Counted from the stretch's first letter, positions 47,326-55,481 are shown. The stretch: 64,000 nucleotides of DNA from JASBTN01 sp965228805 (GCF_965228805.1 NZ_CBDDIE010000003.1:1922001-1986000); one strand, 5' to 3'. Notes: generated from the letters alone by a model not told the origin. A program made the numbers and translations.

Positions 47326-47760
47326 TCAGCGCGGCCGGACGACCAGCACGCTGCAGGGCGCATAGCGCGAGACGCGCGCGGCGTTGGGACCGATCAGCAG
47401 GTCCTTGACTGACGGTCTGCTGGCGCCGATCACGACGAAACTGGCGCCCTGCGCTTCGGCACGGGCGATCAGCCTTTCATAGACCACTCCGCGCAGCACC
47501 TTAGTATCATGGGCCACGCCGTTCCAGTCGAACCCCAGGGCATAGGCCTTCAGGTCCCCGGCGGCATCATCCACCACCTGCTGGTGCATGTCGGCCGGAA
47601 TGTACTCCTGGACATAAGAGTTCTCCTGGTCGGGGATCACGAAGATGACCTCGACCTCGTGATCATGGGTCTTGGCCAGCAGGATCGCCTCTTGGATGAC
47701 ATGGGCGTCGCTGTCCTTGTGGACCAGGTCCACGGCGGCAAGGATCTTGGGTTTGGTCAT
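47326..47760 (-). CDS. Universal stress protein (TRAP-associated)
   Basis: A 144-aa UspA-fold protein. The usual ATP-binding motif G-x2-G-x9-G-S/T is degenerate: the block reads GASRPSVKDLLIGPN, lacking the second Gly and the terminal Ser/Thr, so ATP binding may be weak or absent. It lies 49 bp downstream of the TRAP large permease. The same order, TRAP subunits followed by a Usp, occurs in the ectoine transporter TeaABC-TeaD, where the Usp controls transport. A similar regulatory role is inferred here. The binding protein does not resemble the ectoine-binding type. Confidence 0.9.
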   Translation of the reverse strand: MTKPKILAAVDLVHKDSDAHVIQEAILLAKTHDHEVEVIFVIPDQENSYVQEYIPADMHQQVVDDAAGDLKAYALGFDWNGVAHDTKVLRGVVYERLIARAEAQGASFVVIGASRPSVKDLLIGPNAARVSRYAPCSVLVVRPR

Positions 47761-47809
47761 CTGCGTGACTCCCCTGGGTGTAGAACTGTTGGTGGGGGAG
47801 GCTGGCCGT

Positions 47810-49123
47810 CTAGCGGCCAGCCGATTTGACCATGTTGTCAGGCAACCAGGTCGCCAGCTCCGGGAAGGCGATCATCACGAAGACCATCAGCACCATGATC
47901 AGGAACAGCGGTACAGCGGTCTTGGCGATATAGCCCATCTCGTGCCGGGTGATCCCCTGCATCACGAACAGGTTGAAGCCGATCGGCGGGGTGATCTGCG
48001 CCATTTCGACGACGACCACGATGAAGATGCCGAACCAGATCAGGTCGATGCCCGCGCCTTCCACCATCGGCTGCACGATCGCCATGGTCAGCACCACGGA
48101 CGAGATGCCGTCCAGGAACATGCCCAGCACGATGTAGAACAGCATCAGCGCGATCAGCAGCGAGAAGCGTGACAGCTCCAGTCCTTCGATGAACTCGGCC
48201 AGGGCGCGCGGCAGGCCGGTAAAGCCCATCGCCAAGGTCAGCGCGATGGCGCCCATCAGGATGAAGGCGATCATGGCCGAGGTCCGGGTGGCGCCCAGCA
48301 GGCTTTCGATGAAAGCCTGTTTGGTCAGCGAGCCCTGCATCGCGGCCAGGGCAAAGGCGCCCAGCACGCCAATAGCAGCGGCTTCGGTCGCGGTGGCAAA
48401 GCCACCGTACATCGAACCGATGACAACCAGAATGAGCAGGATGATCGGGATCAGGAAGCGGCTTTCGTTGAGCTTTTGCAGGAAGGTCATGCGGTCAGCG
48501 ATTTCGGGGACTTCAGACCGGCGCAGGAAGGACCAGCCGGCCACATAGGCCATGAACATGCCCGCCAGCACGATGCCCGGCAGGATACCCGCCATGAAGA
48601 GTTTCGAGATCGATTGTTCCACCGCCACGCCATAGACGATCAACGTCAGCGACGGCGGGATCATCAGGCCCAGCGTGGCCGCCCCGGTGAGCGTGCCGAT
48701 GATCATGTATTCGGGATAGCCGCGTTTGCGGAGTTCGGGGATCGACATCTTGCCCACGGTCGTCAGCGTTGCTGCCGACGAACCCGACACAGCGGCAAAG
48801 ATGGTGCAGCCGACGATGTTCACATGGACCAACCCGCCCGGTAGGCGCTGCATCCAGGGGCTGAGACCGCGGAACATGTCTTGGGACAGTCGACTTCGAA
48901 ACAGGATTTCACCCATCCAGATAAACAGGGGCAGGGCGGTCAGGGTCCAGCTGGACGAGCCCGTCCAGATCCGTGTCAACATGGCATCGCCCGCAGGCCG
49001 CGTGGTGAACATTTCCAGGCCGAGGTAGGCGACCCCGAACAGGGCCAGCGCCACCCAGACACCCGTGCCCAGAAGCAGGAACAGGGCAAAGAGGAAAATG
49101 GAGACGAGATAGAATTCTTCCAT
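47810..49123 (-). CDS. dctM: TRAP transporter large permease (DctM family)
   Basis: A 437-aa integral membrane protein with about twelve predicted helices, the Na+-driven translocation subunit of a TRAP transporter. Family blocks include FRGLSPWMQRLPGGLVHVNI followed by GSSAATLTTVGKMSIPELRKRGY, and VEMAQITPPIGFNLFVMQGI near the C-terminus. It starts 5 bp after the small permease gene. The imported compound is unknown. Confidence 0.95.
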   Translation of the reverse strand: MEEFYLVSIFLFALFLLLGTGVWVALALFGVAYLGLEMFTTRPAGDAMLTRIWTGSSSWTLTALPLFIWMGEILFRSRLSQDMFRGLSPWMQRLPGGLVHVNIVGCTIFAAVSGSSAATLTTVGKMSIPELRKRGYPEYMIIGTLTGAATLGLMIPPSLTLIVYGVAVEQSISKLFMAGILPGIVLAGMFMAYVAGWSFLRRSEVPEIADRMTFLQKLNESRFLIPIILLILVVIGSMYGGFATATEAAAIGVLGAFALAAMQGSLTKQAFIESLLGATRTSAMIAFILMGAIALTLAMGFTGLPRALAEFIEGLELSRFSLLIALMLFYIVLGMFLDGISSVVLTMAIVQPMVEGAGIDLIWFGIFIVVVVEMAQITPPIGFNLFVMQGITRHEMGYIAKTAVPLFLIMVLMVFVMIAFPELATWLPDNMVKSAGR

Positions 49124-49128
49124 CGGGC

Positions 49129-49656
49129 TTACTCCGCGTGTGCGTCGACCGCGGCGGATCGAATGTTGTCTTGCCCCGTAAAGAGGATGGTGACCAGGTT
49201 GTCGATCGCGCAGATCGCCAGAAGGATCGTGCCGACAACCATCGACATCTGCGGAATCCAGATCGGCCAGGCGTCCTGCCCTTGGCTGATGTCGTTGAAC
49301 CGGTAGCTTTCATAGGTCAGCTTGATCGCATAGCGCGCGAACAGCACGGTCAGGTAGCTGGCAACGGCCCAGCACCAGATCTCGCCGAACTTGCGGAACC
49401 GACCAAGCGCGTTGAGAAGAAGGCTTACCCGGATGTGGCTACCGCCGTTCAACGCATAGGGAAGCGCCAGGAACGAAGCCGCAGCCATGCAATACCCGGT
49501 AAAGTCGGGCGCGCCCGTGATGATCTCCCCCCCCCATCGCGACACCATCTGCAGGGTCACGAAGCCGAGGATCATGATCAGGAAAATCGCGGCAAGATAT
49601 CCGGCCCAGCGGTAAAGCGCGTCCAGCGTCTTGCGCAAGAGTGAGAAGAGCGCCAT
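49129..49656 (-). CDS. dctQ: TRAP transporter small permease (DctQ family)
   Basis: A 175-aa protein with four predicted membrane helices (near residues 15-38, 50-66, 90-110 and 135-160). The DctQ landmark GAPDFTGYCMAAASFLALPYAL with GGSHIRV is clear. It lies between the binding protein and the large permease, downstream of a stable hairpin. Confidence 0.93.
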   Translation of the reverse strand: MALFSLLRKTLDALYRWAGYLAAIFLIMILGFVTLQMVSRWGGEIITGAPDFTGYCMAAASFLALPYALNGGSHIRVSLLLNALGRFRKFGEIWCWAVASYLTVLFARYAIKLTYESYRFNDISQGQDAWPIWIPQMSMVVGTILLAICAIDNLVTILFTGQDNIRSAAVDAHAE

Positions 49657-49684
49657 GGCAGGTCCCCCTATCTGTCATGAGACC

Positions 49685-49710
49685 CCCCCGGCGACAGATG
49701 CCGCCGGGGG
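49685..49710 (-). other. Hairpin between TRAP binding protein and permease genes
   Basis: A perfect 9-bp stem CCCCCGGCG/CGCCGGGGG (49685-49693 with 49702-49710) with an 8-nt loop, without a T-tract. Its position 13 bp past the dctP stop fits differential expression of the abundant binding protein over the permeases. Confidence 0.7.
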
Positions 49711-49722
49711 AGATGCATGCGC

Positions 49723-50703
49723 TTATTGCGCGGCCTTGAAGGCGTCGACGATCTTTTGACCTTCTTCACCGGCGGCTTCCAGCCACTCGGCAGTCATGGT
49801 CTCGCCAATGGCGCGCAGTTCAGCGGCCAGCTCTTCGCTCGCCGGACCGGTGGTCATGCCGTTCTTGCCCAGCTCGTTCACGGTGAACTCGGTGTATTGG
49901 ATCGAACGCCAGTCGCCAGCGTATTCCGCGGCCACGGCACAGCCGTTCATGACCGCCTTGGTGGCGTCATCCAGATCGTTCCAGGCGTCCAGGTTGACCA
50001 GCATGTAGTTGCGGGGCATCCAGGCATCCACGCCGTAGTAATGCGACAGGCTTTCCCAGACCTTGCGGTCATAGCCGGTCGAGCCCGACGACACCATGCC
50101 CTGTGCCACACCTGTGGCGAAGGCCTGGCTGATTTCAGCCGCTTCGATCTGAACCGGCAGCATGCCGGCCAGTTCGGCCATGCGGGCCGAGGCCGAGTTG
50201 TAGGCACGGAATTTCAGGCCTTCGGCGTCAGCCAGCGTGTTGACTTCGCGGTCGAAATACAGGCCCTGGCCCGGCCACGGCACGGAATAGAGCAGGTGCA
50301 GGTTTTGCTCGGCCAGGATCTCGGACAGCGGGCCCTTGGCGATGTCCCACAGCTTTTCCGAATCCGCAAAGGAGGTCGCCAGGAAGGGCACGCTGTCGAA
50401 GCCGAACAGGGCGTTTTCATTCTGATGGCCGGACAGCAGACGCTCGCCGATGTTGACCTGGCCGGTCTGGATCGCGCGTTTGATTTCGGCGCCGGCATAG
50501 AGCGAACCACCCGGATGGGTCTGGATGGTCAGAGCACCACCGGTGCCCGCGGTCACGCATTCGGCGAAGATCGCGCCAGTGGCCGAATGGAAGTTGGTTG
50601 CCGAATAGGCCATCGGCAGATCCCACGTTTCCGCTTGGGCTGTGACGGCCGAGACAGTGGCGACCGCCACACCGGCGGCGAGGTTGGTCAGAGTTTTAGG
50701 CAT
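49723..50703 (-). CDS. dctP: TRAP transporter substrate-binding protein (DctP family)
   Basis: A 326-aa periplasmic protein with a signal peptide (LTNLAAGVAVATVSAVTAQA). The mature protein has the DctP pattern: GGSLYAGAEIKRAIQTGQVNIG, then GLKFRAYNSASARMAELAGM, where the Arg of the FRAYN motif normally binds the ligand carboxylate, and QAFATGVAQGMVSS. The substrate is therefore probably a carboxylate or amino acid derivative. It lies 69 bp after the DadA-like gene with a hairpin between, and is probably in the same GntR-controlled transcript. Confidence 0.94.
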   Translation of the reverse strand: MPKTLTNLAAGVAVATVSAVTAQAETWDLPMAYSATNFHSATGAIFAECVTAGTGGALTIQTHPGGSLYAGAEIKRAIQTGQVNIGERLLSGHQNENALFGFDSVPFLATSFADSEKLWDIAKGPLSEILAEQNLHLLYSVPWPGQGLYFDREVNTLADAEGLKFRAYNSASARMAELAGMLPVQIEAAEISQAFATGVAQGMVSSGSTGYDRKVWESLSHYYGVDAWMPRNYMLVNLDAWNDLDDATKAVMNGCAVAAEYAGDWRSIQYTEFTVNELGKNGMTTGPASEELAAELRAIGETMTAEWLEAAGEEGQKIVDAFKAAQ

Positions 50704-50732
50704 GATGGACTCCCTTGTTGCCTTTCTGGACT

Positions 50733-50754
50733 GCCCCGCATTGTGCCACGGGGC
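50733..50754 (-). other. Hairpin between DadA-like gene and dctP
   Basis: GCCCCG (50733-50738) pairs with CGGGGC (50749-50754) across a 10-nt loop. There is no T-tract. It may modulate read-through or protect the dctP message. Confidence 0.45.
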
Positions 50755-50772
50755 TTGCTTGGTGAAATCGGA

Positions 50773-52023
50773 TCAGAAGCGCATTGGATCGTAGACGCTC
50801 AGATCGGTATTCTCGCGGTCTCCGCTGACAAGCCCTGCCAGGATGCGACCGGTCTTGGGGCCTGCGGTCAGGCCGATATGGTGGTGGCCGAACCCTGCCA
50901 GCACGCCGGTCTGGCCGATCTCGCCAATCAGCGGCAGGCTGTCCGACGGTGCCGGGCGGTGGCCCAGCCAGGTTTCGGTGCTTTCGAATTTCAGCCCGGG
51001 GAAGCTCTGCTGCACCTTGCGTTGGAGCAACTCCAACGGTGCTTTCGACGGCCCGGCCTCCAATCCTCCGAATTCCACGACACCCGCGCAGCGTAGCCCG
51101 CCGTCCATCGGCGTGGCAACGAATTTGCCGGTGGTGACCATCAGCGGGGTCGAAGGGCCATTTTCCGGAGATTTGAAGACCATGTGATAGCCGCGCTCGG
51201 TCTCCAGCGGCACTTTCAAGCCCAGTTTCCTGGCCAAGGGGCCGGACCAGACCCCGGTCGCCAGGATCACATCGGAACAGTCGAGCGCCCCGGTCGTCGT
51301 CAGCACCGAGGACACACGCCCGTCGGTGAAGTCGAAATCCTTGACCTCAGCCTGGTGGAACGTCGCGCCCAGCTTCTCAGCCTCGGTGGCCAAGGCGGCG
51401 ACATAGGCACCGGGATCCTTGGTGTAGCCGTGGTCATGCATCACTGCGAGAAGGTTCAGATCCTTGGCAAGGTTCGGTTCGAACTCCCGCACCGCTTCGC
51501 CTTCCAGCAGCTCCGGCTCGAACCCCGCGGTCTTGCGCAGCATCCAGGTGTAGCTGTCCGCCTCGAAGGCGGCGCGGTCCGGATAGACGAAGCTGTAGTC
51601 GGTGGTCTGCACCCAGTGCGCGGCATCGGTGTCCTTGGTCAGCGACTGGTGCTGTTCGACCGCGTCCGAGGTGATAGGCGCAAGCCCTGCCGCGATCCGG
51701 CGGGTGTCCTTATCGTTTGCATGGGACATGTAACGCAGCAGCCAGGGCATCAGACGGGGCAGGTAGGACCAGCGCAGAAACAGCGGGAAATTCGGATCCA
51801 GCGCCATGCGCGGCCCCTTCAGTAGCAGACCTGGCGCCGTCACGGGCGCGACCGAACAGGCCGCCAGCACACCGGCATTGCCGTAGGAGGTGGCCTCGGC
51901 ACTGCCCGGGCGGTTGCGATCAACGATCGTGACATCGACCCCCTTGCGCCGCAGCCAGATAGCAGCCGACACGCCAACGATCCCGGCGCCGACAACAACC
52001 ACATGTTTCCGCTGAGCTTCCAT
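50773..52023 (-). CDS. FAD-dependent D-amino-acid dehydrogenase-like oxidoreductase (DadA family), copy 1
   Basis: A 416-aa DAO-fold flavoprotein with the FAD motif VVGAGIVGVSAA (residues 11-22), followed by the DadA-type block EATSYGNAGVLA. The C-terminal FAD block GHHHIGLTAGPKTGRILAGL is present. Such enzymes oxidise D-amino acids or cyclic imino acids to keto/imino acids and pass electrons to the respiratory chain. The ATG follows GTGAGGAAGC. It is first in the DadA-TRAP-USP-enolase unit, divergent from the GntR regulator, with a palindromic box 52 bp upstream. A paralogue is at 57448-58692. Confidence 0.9.
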   Translation of the reverse strand: MEAQRKHVVVVGAGIVGVSAAIWLRRKGVDVTIVDRNRPGSAEATSYGNAGVLAACSVAPVTAPGLLLKGPRMALDPNFPLFLRWSYLPRLMPWLLRYMSHANDKDTRRIAAGLAPITSDAVEQHQSLTKDTDAAHWVQTTDYSFVYPDRAAFEADSYTWMLRKTAGFEPELLEGEAVREFEPNLAKDLNLLAVMHDHGYTKDPGAYVAALATEAEKLGATFHQAEVKDFDFTDGRVSSVLTTTGALDCSDVILATGVWSGPLARKLGLKVPLETERGYHMVFKSPENGPSTPLMVTTGKFVATPMDGGLRCAGVVEFGGLEAGPSKAPLELLQRKVQQSFPGLKFESTETWLGHRPAPSDSLPLIGEIGQTGVLAGFGHHHIGLTAGPKTGRILAGLVSGDRENTDLSVYDPMRF

Positions 52024-52059
52024 GCTTCCTCACAGCCCTGAGAATCGGTTGTACCAATC

Positions 52060-52080
52060 CGTATTCTGAACTGTATACAG
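52060..52080. promoter_or_regulatory. Putative GntR operator in the DadA / GntR divergent promoter
   Basis: A perfect palindrome CTGTATACAG (52071-52080) with a degenerate copy (52060-52067) 12 bp nearer the DadA-like gene. It is centred about 52 bp from that start codon and about 88 bp from the GntR start. Confidence 0.7.
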
Positions 52081-52133
52081 AAGCTTCGTCACCTGTGAAG
52101 ACAAATGTTTTCTTTCGTGTATTCTTTGGTAAA

Positions 52134-52164
52134 AGGAGGCCAATTTCATATGTTGGGAATGTGA
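52134..52164 (+). promoter_or_regulatory. Leader micro-ORF (four codons) coupled to the GntR start
   Basis: A strong AGGAGG (52134-52139) lies 10 nt before an ATG at 52150 that opens a four-codon frame (M-L-G-M). Its TGA stop (52162-52164) overlaps the GntR start ATG at 52164. The GntR start itself has only a weak GGGA nearby, so translational coupling through the micro-ORF is plausible. Confidence 0.5.
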
Positions 52165-52859
52165 TGTCCAAATCCGAGGGTAGCGTTGAGCGGGCCTATG
52201 AGGCTCTGCGGCAAAAGGCGATCAGCTTCGAGTTCAAGCCGGGCGAGCGGTTGAACGAATCCGCCCTGACGAAGACGCTCAATGTCAGTCGAACTCCGTT
52301 GCGCGAAGCCCTTAACCGTTTGGTTGCAGAGGGCTTTCTGACATTTGACCTTGGTAAGGGGTTTTTCTGCCGACCGCTGAGTCCCAAGAAGATCCTTGAG
52401 CTTTACCAACTGCGCTGCGCCTTGGAGATCGAGGCATTGATTCAGACGATCGAGAACGCAGCCGATGAAGATATCGACACCGTGGTTGCCTATCTGGACG
52501 AGGCCGAGGATAGATTGGTCCAGTGTCAGGACCTCAATGAGCTGCTGCGCATGGATGAAGAGTTTCACATGACGCTGGCGGCCCTGTCGGACAACGAAGA
52601 GCTTCTGAAATTCCTGGGCAATGTGAACGAACGAATTCGTTATGTGCGGATCATCAACCTGCGTCTGCTGCGGGACCGGCGCAACCAGTCAGACGAGGAT
52701 CTGACTGCCCTGTCGGCGCACCGTGTGATCCTGGATGCGGTCAAGGCACGGGACGCGGACAGCGCGGTCAAGGCGCTGCGCCGCCACATCGCACGGCGCA
52801 GCGAACAGACGGTCGAGCTGGTGCAGGTTGCGTTCTCCCAGCTCTACGTCCCGGTCTGA
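52164..52859 (+). CDS. GntR-family (FadR/FCD subfamily) transcriptional regulator
   Basis: A 231-aa regulator with an N-terminal winged helix (YEALRQKAISFEFKPGERLN, then VSRTPLREALNRLVAEGFL) and a C-terminal all-helical FCD effector domain with metal-ligand-type residues (DEEFHMTL and a later His in LSAHRVILDAV). The ATG is chosen by family length; the open frame extends 69 bases upstream through an AGGAGG and the micro-ORF. It is divergent from the DadA-TRAP unit and convergent with proC. Palindromic boxes of GntR type at three nearby promoters suggest that it controls all three transcripts. Confidence 0.92.
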   Translation: MSKSEGSVERAYEALRQKAISFEFKPGERLNESALTKTLNVSRTPLREALNRLVAEGFLTFDLGKGFFCRPLSPKKILELYQLRCALEIEALIQTIENAADEDIDTVVAYLDEAEDRLVQCQDLNELLRMDEEFHMTLAALSDNEELLKFLGNVNERIRYVRIINLRLLRDRRNQSDEDLTALSAHRVILDAVKARDADSAVKALRRHIARRSEQTVELVQVAFSQLYVPV

Positions 52860-52863
52860 GCGG

Positions 52864-53688
52864 TCAGCCTTTGCCCAGCTCCACGCTGCGTGTGGTGGCG
52901 GCGCGCACGGTGGCCCGCACCAGGGCGGGTAACCCCTTCTGTTCCGCCATCAGGACCGACAGGCCAGCGGCGGTGGTGCCGTTCGGCGAAGTCACGTTCT
53001 CGCGCAGGGTGCTGACCGGCTTTTCCGAAGCCTGCGCCAGCGCTCCGGCCCCCGCGATGGTCGCCTTGGCCAGCTGCATTGCCACCTCGGGCGAAAGCCC
53101 CTCGGCCTCTCCGGCGGCGGCCAGGCATTCGATGAAGTGGAACACATAGGCCGGGCCCGAGCCCGAGGTGCCGGTGACCGCATCCATCTGCGCCTCGCTG
53201 TCCAGTCGCACTACCTGCCCGACTGTGGAGAGCATGACCTCGGCCAGGGCCAGGTCTTCAGCCCGGCAACGGGCATTGCCCACCAGCGCAGTGATGCCCT
53301 GTCCGATGGCGGCCGGGGTGTTGGGCATGGTGCGGATGATGGCGGGCTCCGGTCCAAGGATGTCACCCAAGACGACGAGCGTGGTGCCTGCCGCGACCGA
53401 GACGAACAGCGTGCCCGCGAACCCGGGCCCGTTCAGCGTATTGGCGGCGGCGATGATCTGCGGCTTGACGGCCAGGACGCAGACTGCCGGGCTGTCCAGG
53501 TCTGCATTGATCTTCAGCCCGTCCGTTTGCAACCCTTGCAGCCAGTCGGAGGGGTGCGGGTCCAGAACGGTAATCGCATCAGGCCGCACGCCCGCGTCCA
53601 GCCAGCCTTGCAACAAGGCGCTGCCCATCTTGCCGCAGCCGAACAGCACCAGCCCATCCGCATTCACGCGGTCCAGAAGCGTGCTCAT
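52864..53688 (-). CDS. proC: Pyrroline-5-carboxylate reductase family protein
   Basis: A 274-aa NAD(P)H-dependent imine reductase. The N-terminal Rossmann motif is LFGCGKMGSALLQGW (residues 15-29), and the C-terminal signature is DAVTGTSGSGPAYVFHFIECL plus LAKATIAGAGALAQAS and the SPNGTTAAGL block. It normally reduces 1-pyrroline-5-carboxylate to proline. Here it is coupled to an Asp/Glu racemase (ATGA overlap) and lies under a GntR-type box, so a catabolic role on another cyclic imine is possible (inference). The chosen ATG gives the normal length; the longer frame upstream overlaps the racemase gene. Confidence 0.93.
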   Translation of the reverse strand: MSTLLDRVNADGLVLFGCGKMGSALLQGWLDAGVRPDAITVLDPHPSDWLQGLQTDGLKINADLDSPAVCVLAVKPQIIAAANTLNGPGFAGTLFVSVAAGTTLVVLGDILGPEPAIIRTMPNTPAAIGQGITALVGNARCRAEDLALAEVMLSTVGQVVRLDSEAQMDAVTGTSGSGPAYVFHFIECLAAAGEAEGLSPEVAMQLAKATIAGAGALAQASEKPVSTLRENVTSPNGTTAAGLSVLMAEQKGLPALVRATVRAATTRSVELGKG

Positions 53689-54446
53689 CGCGGCTGTCCC
53701 GCCAGGCCCAGCAGCGGGTCGTCCAGCTCGATCGAAAACCGGTCGGGCACCAATGCCTGGTGGAACCAGCGCACGAAGGTATAGATCGAGAAGACCGGCA
53801 GCCCGGTCAGCTTGCGCACATCGGCTGCATATGGCGTCATGTTGGTGCATTCCAGCACGATGGCCCCGATGTCGTCATGCCGCGTCACCAGCTCGCGTGC
53901 GGCGTCCAGCATGTCGAGGCGACAGGCGGCGAAGTCGATCTCGGGCGCGTCGCCCAGGATGTCGCGGGTAAAGGCGCGGCCCCCGTCGGTACCGACAATC
54001 GGGGTGTCGGCGGGCACATTGGCGGCGGCCAGGTGCGCGGGGGTTAGGGTTTCCTTCGAGATCGTCAGGATGCCCACCCGTTTGCCAGCGGGCAGCATCG
54101 CCTGGACCATCGGCACCTGCATCAGCGACGAGGTCGCGACAGGCACCGGCACCGCCGCAGCCAGCTTGTCCTGCACGATGGACAGGAAACCGCAGTTGGT
54201 GGTGATCCCGTCGCAGCCCGAGGCAACCAGCTCCTTTGCCTCGTCAATGAACAGATCGACAAGTTCGCGCGCGTCATTGCGCACAACCAGTTCTGGCGTG
54301 GCGCTGCGCACAACGCGGTATTGCACCGGGAAAGGCCAGGTGGTGGCATTGCCGATATCGCCCGGGATGCGCGGGAACTGGGTTTCGAGCATGAGGATGC
54401 CAAGGTTGGCCCCGTAGACTGTTTTCCCGCCGTGACAGGTTTGCAT
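53685..54446 (-). CDS. Aspartate/glutamate racemase superfamily protein
   Basis: A 253-aa cofactor-independent racemase-fold protein. The two catalytic Cys are C85 (GITTNCGFLS) and C200 (AIVLECTNMTPY), one on each domain, so racemase chemistry is possible; maleate isomerase and arylmalonate decarboxylase relatives have only one or a differently used pair. Length is normal. The ribosome binding site is weak (CAGGGC). It is first in a two-gene unit with proC, with tandem TGTAGACA/TGTATACA boxes centred 32 and 44 bp upstream. It likely supplies stereo-inverted amino acids or a malonate-type substrate to the pathway (inference). Confidence 0.87.
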   Translation of the reverse strand: MQTCHGGKTVYGANLGILMLETQFPRIPGDIGNATTWPFPVQYRVVRSATPELVVRNDARELVDLFIDEAKELVASGCDGITTNCGFLSIVQDKLAAAVPVPVATSSLMQVPMVQAMLPAGKRVGILTISKETLTPAHLAAANVPADTPIVGTDGGRAFTRDILGDAPEIDFAACRLDMLDAARELVTRHDDIGAIVLECTNMTPYAADVRKLTGLPVFSIYTFVRWFHQALVPDRFSIELDDPLLGLAGQPR

Positions 54447-54474
54447 GGTTTTGGTGCCCTGAGTTGGAATGAGG

Positions 54475-54494
54475 TGTAGACAAGCCTGTATACA
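54475..54494 (-). promoter_or_regulatory. Putative tandem GntR operator upstream of the racemase-proC unit
   Basis: TGTATACA (54487-54494) and TGTAGACA (54475-54482) are spaced exactly 12 bp. The first is a perfect palindrome and the second differs by one base. They lie immediately upstream of the racemase start at 54446. Confidence 0.68.
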
Positions 54495-54536
54495 ATTTCT
54501 GGGGATGTCAATCCGATTCCGCGCGGCAGGGGTGGG

Positions 54537-55481
54537 TCAGGTCATCTTGTGACGCTGAAAGGTCGGGGTAAGGCCGAAACGGTCCTTGTAGAGGCGCGAA
54601 TAATGGCTCGGGCTGTCAAACCCGCAGGCCAAGCCGACCTCGATCACCGAGGCTTCGGTCTGCAGCAGCAGTTTGCGGGCGCGCTCCAACCGAAGCTCGA
54701 CATAGAACTTCTTGGGCGTTGCCTTCATGAACTGCGCAAACAGCCGTTCGAGCTGGCGGGTCGAGATGCCGATCTCTTCCGCGATCTGGCTCGGCGGCAC
54801 CGGCTCCTCGATCGTCTCGCGCATGATCCGGATCGCGCGGGCCAGGTGCGGATTGCGCACGCCCAGCCGCGCCTGGAGCGAGACGCGCTGTTCGGCCGTA
54901 TCGCTGCGCACGGAACTGTAGACCATCTGATCGGCAATGGCCGCTGCCAGATCGGTGCCATGGTCCTGTTCGATCACGTGGAGCATGTAATCCGCCGTCG
55001 CCGTGCCCCCCGCAGCGGTCGGGTGTCGGGGGTCGTCGACAAAGACGGTCTGGACCAGGTCGACCTCGGGAAAGAGCTCGTTGAAACTGTCGTGATAGTC
55101 CCAGTGCAGCGCGGCTCGGCGTCCGGTCAGTAGCCCGGCCGCTGCCAGGATCCATGCGCCGGAACAAAGGCCGCCCACCGGTGTGCCGCAGGCTCGCATG
55201 CGTCGGATTGCGCCCAGTACGGGGCTGGTTGCCCGGGCCGCCATATCCTCGCTGGCAAGAACAAACAGCCGGTCGCACTCCGGCAGATCATTCAGACCCG
55301 CGTGAACCTCCATATTCAACCCGTTCAGACAGGCCGCGGTCCTGCCGTTCTCCGAGGCGAGGCTGAAGCGATAGAGCTCTGCCCCGCTGATCCGGTTGGC
55401 CAGGCGCAGGGGTTCGATTGCACAGGAAAAGGCCAGGTGGGAAAACCCGTCCACCAGCAGGATGCAGAAATGCCGTGTCAT
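54537..55481 (-). CDS. GlxA-type AraC-family regulator
   Basis: A 314-aa regulator with an N-terminal DJ-1/PfpI-like domain (CILLVDGFSHLAFSCAIEPL, then GLCSGAWILAAAGLLTGRRA) and a C-terminal double helix-turn-helix (EIGISTRQLERLFAQFM and VIEVGLACGFDSPSHYSRLY). Homologues in this subfamily regulate betaine, carnitine and sarcosine catabolism. It is upstream of the racemase gene and downstream of the second BCCT gene, all on the minus strand. It probably controls the BCCT-DadA-Ldh-MttB-DMGDH group, although no binding-site repeat was identified. Confidence 0.9.
   Translation of the reverse strand: MTRHFCILLVDGFSHLAFSCAIEPLRLANRISGAELYRFSLASENGRTAACLNGLNMEVHAGLNDLPECDRLFVLASEDMAARATSPVLGAIRRMRACGTPVGGLCSGAWILAAAGLLTGRRAALHWDYHDSFNELFPEVDLVQTVFVDDPRHPTAAGGTATADYMLHVIEQDHGTDLAAAIADQMVYSSVRSDTAEQRVSLQARLGVRNPHLARAIRIMRETIEEPVPPSQIAEEIGISTRQLERLFAQFMKATPKKFYVELRLERARKLLLQTEASVIEVGLACGFDSPSHYSRLYKDRFGLTPTFQRHKMT

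Noticed and set aside
47326..50703. Ectoine TRAP transporter (TeaABC/UehABC)
   Set aside because: Gene order with a usp matches, but the binding protein lacks the typical ectoine-binder text and no ectoine catabolic genes (doeA/eutD and others) are nearby.
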